Origin: Jeotgalicoccus saudimassiliensis
Lineage (GTDB): Bacteria > Bacillota > Bacilli > Staphylococcales > Salinicoccaceae
NCBI RefSeq assembly: GCF_000756715.1
Contig: NZ_CCSE01000001.1
Location: forward strand, 1,952,001 to 2,016,000
Direction: 5' to 3'
Length of the DNA stretch: 64,000 nucleotides
Both the position numbers and the translations under genes were made by a program. The notes under the pieces are model-generated. The model did not search any database. It saw only the letters and a program-made list of their open reading frames with translations, and was not told the origin of the DNA. This document shows, in pieces, positions 33,912-43,146 of the stretch; positions within the stretch are counted from its first letter, which is position 1; each line of letters opens with the position of its first letter.

Positions 33912-35059
33912 GCGATAAGTATTACAGAAATACAGTGCTCGATGTAAACCTCGGGGCTATTGAAAAGAACTACAGAGCAGTACAGGGAATCAATCCCGAA
34001 AAAACTCTGATTGCCGTCGTTAAAGCGAATGCCTACGGACTTGGGGCGAAATCTGTCAGCGAACATCTTGCGGGCGCAGGCGTTACATTTTTTGCAGTGG
34101 CAACGCTGGATGAAGCGATTGACTTACGCATGCACGGTATTAAGCAGAAGATTCTCGTACTCGGCACGGTGGACCCGGAACATATTAATAAAGCAATTCA
34201 GCACCGTATTGCAGTCACAGCACCCGGTCTTAAATGGCTAAAAGCGGCGAAAGCAGCAGTGAATGAAACGTATGACAAGGAAGTGTGGATGCACATCAAA
34301 GTCAATACGGGGATGAACCGGTACGGTACTTCGGATATCGATGAAATCAAAGCGATGATTAAAGAGATTAATAGTTTCGACCGTTTTATATACGAAGGGA
34401 TATTCAGCCACTTTACTTCGAGTGATGAAGATAACGATGTCACTGCCGGACAGTTTGAACTTTTTAAAAGTATTGTGGATGAAGTCGAACGGCCGGAGTA
34501 TGTCCATATTTCCAATTCCGGCGGTGCACTGACACTGAAAGAAGATTATACGACTGCAGTCCGCACAGGTATCGCACTGTACGGCTATTATCCAAGCAGC
34601 TGGACAGCGATGGAAACAACTGTTGAGCTGACACCGGCGGTTAAACTGACAACTGAAGTCTCAGCTGTTCATCATCTCGAAGCCGGGGAAAGTATCAGCT
34701 ATGGTAAAAAATATACGGCTCCGGAAAAAGAAACTGTCGCAACATTGCCGATTGGCTATGCTGATGGGTTATTAAGGCGTCATAATGGGTATACAGTAAA
34801 ATTAGAAGGTGGTACCGACTGTGAAATCGTCGGGACTATCTGCATGGATGCACTGATGATCAGAGTTCCAGAACACACTGATGCCGGACAAAGAGTTAGG
34901 ATAATTGATGATTCAGAAGAGTCGGGGCAGTCGTTGGAAAGTTACAGTGAATACGCTGACACTATTTCATACGAATCGCTCTGTACTTTCGGCCGCCGTA
35001 TTCCCCGCCGCTACACGGGCAAAGATATTGAGGAAATCTATAACGAAGTAATTAACTGA
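33908..35059 (+). CDS. alr: Alanine racemase
   Basis: PLP enzyme supplying D-alanine for peptidoglycan and teichoic acids. 383 residues. PLP lysine in AVVKANAYGLGA (about residue 39), second catalytic Tyr in ESISYGKKYTA, substrate region IGTICMDALMIRV. Upstream of mazEF-sigB, as in staphylococci. Confidence 0.97.
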   Translation: MSDKYYRNTVLDVNLGAIEKNYRAVQGINPEKTLIAVVKANAYGLGAKSVSEHLAGAGVTFFAVATLDEAIDLRMHGIKQKILVLGTVDPEHINKAIQHRIAVTAPGLKWLKAAKAAVNETYDKEVWMHIKVNTGMNRYGTSDIDEIKAMIKEINSFDRFIYEGIFSHFTSSDEDNDVTAGQFELFKSIVDEVERPEYVHISNSGGALTLKEDYTTAVRTGIALYGYYPSSWTAMETTVELTPAVKLTTEVSAVHHLEAGESISYGKKYTAPEKETVATLPIGYADGLLRRHNGYTVKLEGGTDCEIVGTICMDALMIRVPEHTDAGQRVRIIDDSEESGQSLESYSEYADTISYESLCTFGRRIPRRYTGKDIEEIYNEVIN

Positions 35060-35138
35060 AGTACATTCGATTAATAGCAACAAAATCGCTCAAATGTTAT
35101 GATTAATTCAATAATTGATTTATATGGAGCTGACTGTT

Positions 35139-35324
35139 TTGTCTGATTCATCTGTAAGTAAAGAGTTCGAAAAAGCATTGGTAAATGGTTACATTGAAAT
35201 GGCGGAGATTAACCTGTTAATCGCACGGGAAGGCTTTTATGCAGAGAGCGAAGCTTACCGTACCGGCATTTCTGTTACGGAACGTGAGTTTGCAGCATGT
35301 AACGACAGTAAAGATGGTGAATAG
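35139..35324 (+). CDS. mazE: MazE-type antitoxin
   Basis: Antitoxin that neutralises MazF and represses the operon in related species. A TTG start at 35139 is preferred because GGAG lies 9 bases upstream; it gives 61 residues (SDSSVSKEFEKALVNGY). An in-frame ATG at 35124 is possible but has no SD. KALVNGYIEMAEINLLIAREGFYAE resembles staphylococcal MazE ([20 protein letters not shown]). It abuts mazF with no gap. A weak -10 TATGAT (35098-35103) precedes it. Confidence 0.82.
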   Translation: MSDSSVSKEFEKALVNGYIEMAEINLLIAREGFYAESEAYRTGISVTEREFAACNDSKDGE

Positions 35325-35702
35325 ATGAAAAGAGGAGAAGTTTATCTGGCAGATCTTTCACCTGTGCAGGGTTCAGAACAGGGGGGCAAGCGTCCCGTTG
35401 TTATTATCCAAAATAATGTTGGTAACCGTCACAGTCCGACTGTGATTGTTGCAGCCATTACTGGGAAAATAAACAAAGCGAAGATACCTACACATGTTGA
35501 AATATCAAAGGAAGCTTACAAACTGGATATGGACTCGGTAATACTGCTTGAGCAAATTCGAACGGTCGATAAGACCAGGTTACAGGAAAAACTTACATAT
35601 CTGGACGAGGATAAAATGCGCGAAGTGAATGAAGCATTAAAAGTCAGTCTGGAACTTGAACCGAAAAAGAAACGAAAAAAGAATAAGACAAACAGAAAAT
35701 AG
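35325..35702 (+). CDS. mazF: mRNA interferase toxin MazF
   Basis: Sequence-specific endoribonuclease of a type II toxin-antitoxin pair. 125 residues. [30 protein letters not shown] and [17 protein letters not shown] contain the conserved Arg and Thr/Ser active-site positions. The C-terminal [12 protein letters not shown] tail is more basic than usual. A hairpin overlaps the stop codon. Confidence 0.95.
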   Translation: MKRGEVYLADLSPVQGSEQGGKRPVVIIQNNVGNRHSPTVIVAAITGKINKAKIPTHVEISKEAYKLDMDSVILLEQIRTVDKTRLQEKLTYLDEDKMREVNEALKVSLELEPKKKRKKNKTNRK

Positions 35703-35727
35703 ACTTTTGTTTACAAAAGTCTATTTT
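35698..35727 (+). terminator. Terminator-like hairpin overlapping the mazF stop
   Basis: 12-bp stem AATAGACTTTTG / CAAAAGTCTATT with loop TTTA and a short T tract (TTTT); the TAG stop of mazF is inside the stem. Probably partial termination between mazEF and rsbU. Confidence 0.65.
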
Positions 35728-35748
35728 GAAGATGGAGGTGTTTTTATT

Positions 35749-36768
35749 ATGACGTACATAGATGACATGGTAGATGAATATAAAAGTCTGGTAGTTGAAT
35801 ACATAAAATCAGGCAATGAAGATGAACTTGCAGGCACGGCTCACGATTTCAGTGAAAAAGCGATTGATCTCGATGTTTCACCGGATGAGATGGTCGCACT
35901 CCACATTGAACTGGTCAGTGCAATTCCGCTGACGGAATACGAAGAAGTCAAAGCATCTCTCGATGTGCTGCAGGAAATAATGATCCGGTTTGGATTTACA
36001 TATAAGGACTACAAAGCGATGCTTAATAAGATGGAGCGTCATGACCAGGAGATGGATGTCGCTGCAAGTCTGCAGGAGACGATGTTAAAAACTGCGATAC
36101 CTGCGATTGAAAATGTCGAGCTTGGTGCAATCAGTGTGCCGGCCAGAAAAGTGAGCGGTGACTACTTTAACATTATTGAACACAATGACGGCAAGATGAC
36201 GTTTGCAGTTGCGGACGTTATCGGTAAAGGTATACCGGCTGCGATTGCGATGTCGATGCTGAAATTCGGGATGGACCTTACATCATCGTCCAGTCCGCCG
36301 TCAAAATCATTGAAGCGCCTGAATGAGCTCGTCGAGAAAAACGTAAACAAAAATATGTTCGTGACGATGTTTTACGGTCTTTACGATTTCAATGATCAGT
36401 CGCTCTGTTTTTCAAGCGCAGGGCATGAACCGGCTTTCCTTTATCATTATGAGGAAGATGAATTTGAAGAACTGGACGGCAAAGGTCTTGTACTCGGAGT
36501 CATGAGGGATACAGAGTATGAAGAAGTATCCACGAAACTCGAGAAAAACGATATGCTGTTCATTTTTACCGACGGTGTATCCGAGCTTAGAAAACATGAC
36601 GGAACATTTATTAATATGGAAGATATTAAAGAGATGATCCGCGAAGCGCGGGACCAGCATCCGCAGGATATCGTGCAGTATATTTACGAAGCGCTGACAC
36701 GTATGCGCAACCAGAATTACAAAGATGACTTAACGATGTTTATTATTAAAAATAAAAGTGATAATTAA
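35749..36768 (+). CDS. rsbU: Serine phosphatase RsbU (SigB activator)
   Basis: PP2C-type phosphatase that dephosphorylates RsbV and so activates SigB. 339 residues from the ATG at 35749 (SD GGAGGTG). N-terminal RsbU domain about 1-85 (DEYKSLVVEYIKSGNEDELA), phosphatase domain about 120-339 with metal ligands in VSGDYFNIIE, FAVADVIGKGIPAA and FIFTDGVSELR and DDLTMFII. No rsbRST genes are nearby, matching the staphylococcal short sigB module. Confidence 0.95.
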   Translation: MTYIDDMVDEYKSLVVEYIKSGNEDELAGTAHDFSEKAIDLDVSPDEMVALHIELVSAIPLTEYEEVKASLDVLQEIMIRFGFTYKDYKAMLNKMERHDQEMDVAASLQETMLKTAIPAIENVELGAISVPARKVSGDYFNIIEHNDGKMTFAVADVIGKGIPAAIAMSMLKFGMDLTSSSSPPSKSLKRLNELVEKNVNKNMFVTMFYGLYDFNDQSLCFSSAGHEPAFLYHYEEDEFEELDGKGLVLGVMRDTEYEEVSTKLEKNDMLFIFTDGVSELRKHDGTFINMEDIKEMIREARDQHPQDIVQYIYEALTRMRNQNYKDDLTMFIIKNKSDN

Positions 36769-36769
36769 A

Positions 36770-36795
36770 GTTTTAAACATCCCGATTCAGGGTAG
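36770..36795 (+). promoter_or_regulatory. SigB-type promoter before rsbV
   Basis: GTTTTA (36770-36775), 14-base spacer, GGGTAG (36790-36795), close to the SigB consensus GTTTAA-N12-14-GGGTAT. In S. aureus the SigB-dependent autoregulatory promoter also lies before rsbV. Confidence 0.75.
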
Positions 36796-36848
36796 AAATA
36801 TTAAAGTATAAAATTTACGAATTAAGTGATTGGAGTGCATACATAGTT

Positions 36849-37175
36849 ATGAATATAAAAATAGACGCTACGGAAAACGGCGGGGAATATTTAGTAAGTG
36901 TCAGCGGAGAGCTGGATGTATATACTGCGCCGGAATTAAAGAAAGTGTTTGAACCGGTCGCGGCAGCAGGCGAACATGACCTGATTGTCGATTTAAGTGA
37001 ATTGAGTTATATGGATTCCACAGGCCTCGGCATTTTCGTAGGGACTCTGAAAGATCTTAATAAGCATGACAAGGAACTCCATGTACTCGGAGTTAACGAT
37101 AGAATTTTAAAACTTTTTGAAATCACGGGATTACGTGACTTAATGTACGTTAATAAGAAGTCGGAGGTCGACTGA
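36849..37175 (+). CDS. rsbV: Anti-anti-sigma factor RsbV
   Basis: STAS-domain protein that, when unphosphorylated, sequesters RsbW. 108 residues. The phosphorylatable Ser is in DLSELSYMDSTGLGIFVG. The coding sequence ends 3 bases before rsbW. Confidence 0.96.
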   Translation: MNIKIDATENGGEYLVSVSGELDVYTAPELKKVFEPVAAAGEHDLIVDLSELSYMDSTGLGIFVGTLKDLNKHDKELHVLGVNDRILKLFEITGLRDLMYVNKKSEVD

Positions 37176-37178
37176 AGA

Positions 37179-37652
37179 ATGATGCCACAATATGATTTTA
37201 TAGAAATGAAGTTTCCGGCAAGTGCAGAATACGTAGGTCTGATCCGTTTAACGCTTTCAGGTGTATTATCGAGAGCGGGAGCGACCTATGATGATATTGA
37301 GGATTCTAAAATTGCAGTATCGGAAGCTGTAACAAATGCAGTTAAACATGCTTACAAAGATAATGAGCAGGGTGAAATTTTAGTAGGATTTGCAGTCTAC
37401 AGCGACAAGGTGGAAGTAATTGTTTCGGATAACGGACAAAGCTTTGATTATGAACAGATTAAAGAAGAGCTTGGCCCGTATAACGAGGATGATAATATCG
37501 ACTACCTCAGAGAAGGAGGGCTTGGCCTGTTCCTTATCGAAACGCTGATGGACAAAGTATCCTTCAGAAAAGAACCTGGTGTAACAATCAGTATGACGAA
37601 GTATATTAACGAAAGTCAGGTGCACCCGAATGGAGAAACAATCTCGCAATAA
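37179..37652 (+). CDS. rsbW: Anti-sigma-B factor and RsbV kinase RsbW
   Basis: GHKL-fold serine kinase that binds SigB or phosphorylates RsbV. 157 residues. N-box [12 protein letters not shown]1 [10 protein letters not shown]2 [14 protein letters not shown]. Overlaps sigB by 23 bases, indicating coupled translation of sigma and anti-sigma. Confidence 0.96.
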   Translation: MMPQYDFIEMKFPASAEYVGLIRLTLSGVLSRAGATYDDIEDSKIAVSEAVTNAVKHAYKDNEQGEILVGFAVYSDKVEVIVSDNGQSFDYEQIKEELGPYNEDDNIDYLREGGLGLFLIETLMDKVSFRKEPGVTISMTKYINESQVHPNGETISQ

Positions 37653-38409
37653 GAATTACGGACTGCCTCCTGAGGAAGTAAACGAGTTGATTAAACGATA
37701 TCAGGAAAGCGAAGATGATATCGCTCAGAGCGAACTGGTGGAAAACTATACGAAGCTTGTGGAGTCGCTTGCTTACAGATATTCCCGGGGACAGTCGCAT
37801 CATGAAGATTTGGTACAGGTCGGGATGCTGGGATTATTAGGTGCCATCAGACGTTTTGATACTTCGTTTGAACGCAGGTTCGAAGTTTTTTTAGTGCCGA
37901 CAGTCGTCGGTGAAATTAAACGGTATCTGCGTGACAAAACATGGAGTGTTCACGTACCGAGACGCATTAAGGAACTCGGACCGAGAATTAAAAATACGAC
38001 AGATGCACTGACTAATAAACTCGAAAGATCACCGACAATTCAGGAACTTGCAATTGAGCTCGAAGTAACTGAAGAAGAAGTGCTGGAAGCGATGGAAATG
38101 GGGCAGAGTTATAACGCACTCAGTGTCGATCATTCAATCGAAGCGGATAAAGATGGTTCGACAGTAACGCTGCTCGATGTTATGGGACAGCAGGATGACA
38201 ATTATGACCTGGCTGAGAAGCGGATGATTTTAGAAAAAGTCCTGCCTATTTTAAGTGACAGGGAACAGGAAATTATAAAATCCACATTCATTGACGGTCT
38301 GAGCCAGAAAGAAACCGGTGAAAAAATCGGTTTAAGTCAGATGCATGTTTCAAGACTGCAGCGTTCTGCAATTAAGAAACTGAGAGAAGCCGTTAAGGAA
38401 GCTGAATAA
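37630..38409 (+). CDS. sigB: RNA polymerase sigma factor SigB
   Basis: General stress sigma factor. 259 residues. Region 2 [20 protein letters not shown] and [20 protein letters not shown]; region 3 [15 protein letters not shown]; region 4 [21 protein letters not shown]. The Ile/Val-rich family position and rsbUVW neighbours make the assignment secure. Confidence 0.97.
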   Translation: MEKQSRNKNYGLPPEEVNELIKRYQESEDDIAQSELVENYTKLVESLAYRYSRGQSHHEDLVQVGMLGLLGAIRRFDTSFERRFEVFLVPTVVGEIKRYLRDKTWSVHVPRRIKELGPRIKNTTDALTNKLERSPTIQELAIELEVTEEEVLEAMEMGQSYNALSVDHSIEADKDGSTVTLLDVMGQQDDNYDLAEKRMILEKVLPILSDREQEIIKSTFIDGLSQKETGEKIGLSQMHVSRLQRSAIKKLREAVKEAE

Positions 38410-38419
38410 ATTTATAAAC

Positions 38420-38453
38420 GGGCCCGGTCTGATGCAGATTGGGCTCTTATTAT
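38420..38453 (+). terminator. Probable terminator of the sigB operon
   Basis: 12-bp stem GGGCCCGGTCTG / CAGATTGGGCTC with three G-U pairs, loop ATG, T-rich tail TTATTATTA. Confidence 0.6.
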
Positions 38454-38469
38454 TAGGGGAGTACATATT

Positions 38470-40611
38470 ATGACACACGAACTTGTTAAAGAAATTGCAA
38501 CTGAGATGAAAATTAATAAAAGACATATAGAGAAAGTACTGGAATTACTGGCAGAAAAAAATACTGTGCCTTTTATCGCGCGTTATCGCAAAGAACAGAC
38601 AGGCGGCCTGGATGAAGTAACAATTAAGGAAATTGAAACGAAATATCTGTACCTGGAAAATCTGAATAAGCGTAAGGAAGAGGTAATCCGTCTTATAGAT
38701 GAGCAGGGGATGCTGACAGATGAACTGCACCAGGATATTTTAAAGCAGACGAAACAAAGCCGTGTAGAAGATTTGTACCGTCCGTTTAAGCAAAAGAAGA
38801 AAACACGTGCGACCGAAGCGAAACGTCTTGGCCTCGAGCCGCTTGCGAAAATTATTTTAGCAGGTAAGCACCGCGACATAGAAACAAAGGCTCGCGAGTA
38901 TTTAACTGAAGAGGTTACTTCAGTAGAAATGGCAATTAAAGGTGCACAGGATATTATTGCAGAAATTGTGTCGGATAATCCCCGATACCGTTTGTACATT
39001 TTAAAAATAATTAAAGATACTTCAGAAATCGTCTCTGCAGTGAAGAAGAATGCTGATGACGAGCAGGGTGTCTTTGAAATGTATTACGAATATGCAGAAA
39101 GAATTAAAAACATTGTGCCGCACAGAGTGCTCGCTTTAAACAGGGGTGAAGCATTAAAAGTTCTGACTGTTAAACTGTCCCACGATACTGAAAGAATTGT
39201 GAAATACTTAAAGAAAGAAGTCATCGATGAACACGCGAAGACGAAAGAACTGATGACAGCAGCAATTGAAGACAGTATGAAGCGTCTGATTCTGCCGTCA
39301 CTTGAAAGAGAAGTACGTGCGGATTTAACAGAAACAAGTGAAAAACATGCCGTTATGGTGTTTGAAGAGAACTTAAAGCGTCTCCTGTTACAGCCGCCGC
39401 TTAAAGGCAGAGTGATTCTCGGACTGGATCCGGCGTACCGTACAGGATGTAAACTTGCTGTAATTAATGATACGGGTTCGTATCTTGCGAAGGATGTTAT
39501 ATATCCTCATAAACCGGTAAACAAAAAAGAAACTGCAAAATCGGTTATTCTGAAAATGATTAAGAAACATGATGTGTCTTTAATCGCGATAGGGAACGGC
39601 ACAGCATCGAGAGAATCAGAGGAGTTTATCGGTGAACTGATTAAAGAAGAAAAACTGGAGATTCCTTATATCATCGTTAACGAAGCGGGTGCAAGTGTAT
39701 ATTCTGCATCGGAAATCGCGCGGGAAGAGTTTCCCGACTTTAATGTTGAGGAGAGAAGCGCGGTGTCGATTGCAAGACGTGTTCACGATCCGCTGAGCGA
39801 ACTGGTTAAAATTGATCCGAAATCTATAGGTGTGGGTCAGTACCAGCATGATATTAACCAAAAATTCCTGACAGAATCATTAAATTTCGTCGTGGAAACA
39901 GCTGTGAACCAGGTGGGTGTAAACTTAAATACTGCATCGACAACACTGCTGCAGCATGTAGCGGGATTATCACCTGTAATCAGTAAAAACATCGTGGCGT
40001 TCAGAGAAGAGAACGGCGGATTTAAAAAGAGAAGTGAACTGAAGAAAGTTGCACGTCTCGGAGATAAAACATACGAACAGTGTGTCGGATTCCTCCGAAT
40101 ATTTAACGGGAAGGAACCGCTGGACGTGACACCGATTCACCCGGAGCAGTATAAAAACACATATAAGCTTATTGAGACTCTCGGTTTAACAATTGATAAT
40201 CTCGGTGAAAATGTAATGAGTGAAAAACTCGACGCATTAAATATTAAAGAGACTGCAGAAATGCTGAATATCGGAATTCCGACACTGGAAGATATTATCT
40301 CAAGCCTGAAAGCACCGATGAGAGATATACGTGATAAGTACGATACACCCTTACTGAAATCTGATGTCCTTGGAATTGAAGATTTAAAAGCCGGTATGAC
40401 TTTATCGGGCACTGTCAGAAATGTTACTGACTTTGGTGCCTTTGTGGATGTCGGTGTGAAGCAGGACGGACTGGTTCACGTGTCCCAAATTTCGAACCGC
40501 TTTGTAAAACATCCGCTGGAAGTAGTGAATACAGGGGATATTGTTGAAGTTAAAGTAATGGATGTCGATGTTCAGAAAAACAGAATATCACTGACGATGA
40601 AAAATATATAA
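38470..40611 (+). CDS. tex: Tex-family RNA-binding protein
   Basis: Transcription accessory protein homologue. 713 residues: N-terminal helical Tex domain, YqgF/RNase H-like domain near 310-430 (RVILGLDPAYRTGCKLAVIND), helix-hairpin-helix region near 495-560 (LNTASTTLLQHVAGLSP, NIVAFREENGGFKKRSEL), and C-terminal S1 domain near 640-713 (GMTLSGTVRNVTDFGAFVDVG). Downstream of sigB as in staphylococci. Confidence 0.95.
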   Translation: MTHELVKEIATEMKINKRHIEKVLELLAEKNTVPFIARYRKEQTGGLDEVTIKEIETKYLYLENLNKRKEEVIRLIDEQGMLTDELHQDILKQTKQSRVEDLYRPFKQKKKTRATEAKRLGLEPLAKIILAGKHRDIETKAREYLTEEVTSVEMAIKGAQDIIAEIVSDNPRYRLYILKIIKDTSEIVSAVKKNADDEQGVFEMYYEYAERIKNIVPHRVLALNRGEALKVLTVKLSHDTERIVKYLKKEVIDEHAKTKELMTAAIEDSMKRLILPSLEREVRADLTETSEKHAVMVFEENLKRLLLQPPLKGRVILGLDPAYRTGCKLAVINDTGSYLAKDVIYPHKPVNKKETAKSVILKMIKKHDVSLIAIGNGTASRESEEFIGELIKEEKLEIPYIIVNEAGASVYSASEIAREEFPDFNVEERSAVSIARRVHDPLSELVKIDPKSIGVGQYQHDINQKFLTESLNFVVETAVNQVGVNLNTASTTLLQHVAGLSPVISKNIVAFREENGGFKKRSELKKVARLGDKTYEQCVGFLRIFNGKEPLDVTPIHPEQYKNTYKLIETLGLTIDNLGENVMSEKLDALNIKETAEMLNIGIPTLEDIISSLKAPMRDIRDKYDTPLLKSDVLGIEDLKAGMTLSGTVRNVTDFGAFVDVGVKQDGLVHVSQISNRFVKHPLEVVNTGDIVEVKVMDVDVQKNRISLTMKNI

Positions 40612-40613
40612 AT

Positions 40614-40646
40614 AAAAAAGGAAACGACCGGGTCGTTTCCTTTTTT
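40614..40646. terminator. Bidirectional terminator between tex and katA
   Basis: 15-bp stem AAAAAAGGAAACGAC / GTCGTTTCCTTTTTT with loop CGG. Confidence 0.96.
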
Positions 40647-40656
40647 ATATTAAAAA

Positions 40657-42156
40657 TTACATGTTGTGGAAGTAATCAGGGTTCTCAAGATCAACGTCGT
40701 TGATATCGATTCCTAATGCCGCTGCAACACCTTTACCGTAATCCGGATCTGCCTGATAACAGTTGTAGATATGGCGGTGTTTAGTACGTGTAGTAGTACC
40801 AGTCATTTCGTTAGCCGTGTTGTAGAATAGACGCTGTTTGTCTTCGTCAGACTGTAGTCTGAATAATTTACCAGGCTGTTCGAAGTAGTTATCGTCGTCA
40901 TCACGGAAGTTGTGTTCGTATATTGAGCTGTACTCAAGATCAAGTGCAGGCTGTTTAGCATGCGGCTGTGAATTATGAGCGCCGTAGCTGTTCGGGTAAT
41001 AGTTAATGTCTGATCCCAAGTTGCCGTCAACTCTCATTGCGCCGTCACGGCTGAATGGACATACGTTTTCTGCACCTTTAGGTGAGTTTACCGGAATCTG
41101 GTGGTGGTTAACACCTAAGCGGTATCTTTGTGCATCGCCGTAAGAGAACAGACGGCCCTGAAGCATTTTATCAGGTGAGAAACCGATACCCGGAACGATG
41201 TTAGTCGGAGCGAATGCTGCCTGCTCAACTTCTGCGAAGTAGTTCTCAGGATTCTTGTTAAGTTCAAACTCACCAACCGGAATTAACGGGAAGTCATCTT
41301 TGTACCATACTTTAGTTAAGTCGAACGGGTTGTATGGAAGATTTTTTGCTTCTTCTTCAGTCATTACCTGAATATAAACTTTCCATTTAGGGAAGTCGCC
41401 TTCTTCAATCGAATTGAATAAATCTCTTTGTGAAGATTCGCGGTCCTGTCCTACTAATTCGGCAGCTTCTTCTGCAGAATAGTTTTCGATTCCCTGCTGA
41501 GTGCGGAAGTGGAATTTAACCCATACGCGCTCGTCGTTTTCATTGATCATGCTGTAAGTATGTGAGCCGAATCCATGCATGTTTCTGAAGCCTTTCGGTA
41601 TTCCGCGTTCAGTCATAATAATTGTCACCTGGTGAAGTGCTTCAGGTAAGTTAGTCCAGAAGTCCCAGTTACTTTCTGCATTGTGCATGTTAGTTTTAGG
41701 GTCGCGTTTTACAACGTGGTTTAAACTTGGGAATAATTTAGGGTCACGGAAGAAGAATACAGGAGTGTTGTTACCAACTAAATCCCAGTTACCTTCTTCA
41801 GTGTAGAATTTTAAAGCAAATCCGCGAATGTCACGCTCAGCGTCTGCTGCACCGCGTTCACCTGCTACAGTTGAGAAACGAGCGAACAATTCAGTCTGTT
41901 TACCGACTTCGCTGAAGATTTTAGCTTTCGTATATTGAGAAATATCATTTGTTACGGTAAATGTACCGTAAGCACCTGAACCTTTAGCGTGCATACGACG
42001 TTCAGGAATAACTTCGCGGTCGAAATGAGCCATCATGTCAAGGAAGTATGGATCTTGCATAACAAGCGGACCGCGAGGGCCAGCTGTCATTGTGTTTTCA
42101 CGATCGCCTACAGGGTTACCAAAAAGAGTAGTAAGTCTATTGTCTTTGTTAGTCAT
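40657..42156 (-). CDS. katA: Haem catalase
   Basis: Monofunctional small-subunit catalase. 499 residues from the ATG at 42156 (SD GGAGG nine bases before; a TTG one codon earlier is less likely). Catalytic His in [12 protein letters not shown], Asn in [16 protein letters not shown], proximal haem Tyr in [14 protein letters not shown]. In S. aureus katA is elsewhere, so this is a lineage-specific insertion between tex and the tRNA/rrn locus. Two PerR-like boxes overlap its transcription start. Confidence 0.97.
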   Translation of the reverse strand: MTNKDNRLTTLFGNPVGDRENTMTAGPRGPLVMQDPYFLDMMAHFDREVIPERRMHAKGSGAYGTFTVTNDISQYTKAKIFSEVGKQTELFARFSTVAGERGAADAERDIRGFALKFYTEEGNWDLVGNNTPVFFFRDPKLFPSLNHVVKRDPKTNMHNAESNWDFWTNLPEALHQVTIIMTERGIPKGFRNMHGFGSHTYSMINENDERVWVKFHFRTQQGIENYSAEEAAELVGQDRESSQRDLFNSIEEGDFPKWKVYIQVMTEEEAKNLPYNPFDLTKVWYKDDFPLIPVGEFELNKNPENYFAEVEQAAFAPTNIVPGIGFSPDKMLQGRLFSYGDAQRYRLGVNHHQIPVNSPKGAENVCPFSRDGAMRVDGNLGSDINYYPNSYGAHNSQPHAKQPALDLEYSSIYEHNFRDDDDNYFEQPGKLFRLQSDEDKQRLFYNTANEMTGTTTRTKHRHIYNCYQADPDYGKGVAAALGIDINDVDLENPDYFHNM

Positions 42157-42175
42157 CAATAACTGCCTCCATTAT

Positions 42176-42207
42176 TTAGAATGATTGTATAATTAGAATG
42201 ATTACAA
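42176..42207 (-). promoter_or_regulatory. Two tandem PerR-type boxes at katA
   Basis: TTAGAATGATTGTAT (42176-42190) and TTAGAATGATTACAA (42193-42207), each close to the PerR consensus TTATAATNATTATAA, 17 bases apart, just downstream of the katA -10 and over the predicted start site. Confidence 0.72.
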
Positions 42208-42211
42208 ATAA

Positions 42212-42240
42212 ACTATAACAAGCTGTCAGATCAAAAGCAA
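42212..42240 (-). promoter_or_regulatory. SigA-type promoter of katA
   Basis: On the minus strand TTGCTT (42240-42235), 17-base spacer, TATAGT (42217-42212); predicted start near 42205 within the PerR-like boxes. Confidence 0.65.
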
Positions 42241-42430
42241 GCTTCGAAACCGCAATAATATTATAATTTGCTAAAGGGGATGCAGGACGACTGATACTGA
42301 CGAATCGTCAATAAGAGCAGTGGATGCATGCCTAAATGAGAAATCAGACAATAATAAATTTCACGAAGCTTATATTCACCATTATATAGGAGAAACTCGT
42401 CTGATAAAAATATTTAAAATTAATTTACCG
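42241..42430. other. Non-coding spacer between katA promoter and tRNA promoters
   Basis: No reading frame, stable hairpin or recognisable element beyond a short GACGA/TCGTC inverted repeat. I see nothing else in it. Confidence 0.5.
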
Positions 42431-42437
42431 TAAAGTG

Positions 42438-42466
42438 TTGACTTTAATTCTATTAGCCGGTATATT
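42438..42466 (+). promoter_or_regulatory. Promoter 1 of the tRNA/rrn locus
   Basis: TTGACT (42438-42443), 17-base spacer, TATATT (42461-42466), 25 bases before tRNA-Glu. Confidence 0.75.
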
Positions 42467-42490
42467 AATAAACGTTGTTACAAAACAGAT

Positions 42491-42565
42491 GGCCCGTTGG
42501 TCAAGCGGTTAAGACACCGCCCTTTCACGGCGGTAACACGGGTTCGAGTCCCGTACGGGTCACCA
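42491..42565 (+). tRNA. tRNA-Glu (anticodon TTC)
   Basis: 75 nt with encoded CCA. Acceptor GGCCCGT / ACGGGTC, anticodon stem CCGCC / GGCGG with loop CTTTCAC, T-loop GGTTCGAGTCC. Only promoters, no terminator, separate it from the next tRNA. Confidence 0.97.
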
Positions 42566-42589
42566 TTTAAAATTTGTTGAAATAAAGTG

Positions 42590-42618
42590 TTGACTTCATG
42601 AAAACACTGAAGTATAAT
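42590..42618 (+). promoter_or_regulatory. Promoter 2 of the tRNA/rrn locus
   Basis: TTGACT (42590-42595), 17-base spacer, TATAAT (42613-42618). Near-consensus. Confidence 0.85.
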
Positions 42619-42678
42619 TTAAAATCTAACCAGTTGAGAGAACAACTCGGCAGGTAAAAAAATAAATAAAAAAAACAG

Positions 42679-42707
42679 TTGACATTAACTGATGAACACG
42701 ATATACT
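42679..42707 (+). promoter_or_regulatory. Promoter 3 of the tRNA/rrn locus
   Basis: TTGACA (42679-42684), 17-base spacer, TATACT (42702-42707). Near-consensus, about 54 bases before tRNA-Leu. Confidence 0.85.
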
Positions 42708-42760
42708 AGTTCTTGTCGCTAAAAAGATATTAAAAAAAGTTATTACATATAATAAGCTTT

Positions 42761-42849
<89 letters not shown>

Positions 42850-42878
42850 TTGAAAACTTATTATAACACATATACCAT

Positions 42879-42952
42879 GCGGGTATAGTTAAATGGTATA
42901 ACCTCAGCCTTCCAAGCTGATGTTGTCGGTTCGATCCCGTCTACCCGCTCCA
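42879..42952 (+). tRNA. tRNA-Gly (anticodon TCC)
   Basis: 74 nt with encoded CCA. Acceptor GCGGGTA / TACCCGC, anticodon stem TCAGC / GCTGA with loop CTTCCAA, T-loop GGTTCGATCCC. Confidence 0.96.
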
Positions 42953-43118
42953 TTATTTTATTACATTAAAGAACATTGAAAACTGAATGACGATATGTCA
43001 ACGTTTAATTCCGAATATAAAGTCTTCTATTATATAGGAGCACAGGTTGAGGCGAACAACACAAACGCAAACGAGATACTGTCAGCAGTATCACACAGAG
43101 CTTATTATTAAGCTTTCC
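42953..43118 (+). other. 16S rRNA leader
   Basis: Contains CATTGAAAACTGAATGACGA followed by ATATGTCAACGTTTAATTCC, a sequence typical of the staphylococcal 16S leader, and a hairpin GATACTG-TCAG-CAGTATC (43075-43092). Shows that a full rrn transcript was once initiated here. Confidence 0.7.
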
Positions 43119-43146
43119 AATCATGGAGAGTTTGATCCTGGCTCAG
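43119..43146 (+). rRNA. 16S rRNA 5' fragment only
   Basis: ATGGAGAGTTTGATCCTGGC TCAG is the invariant 16S 5' end (27F site). It stops there: the next bases are 5S sequence, so essentially all of 16S, the spacer, 23S and the first part of 5S are missing. AG is shared at the junction. Confidence 0.93.
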
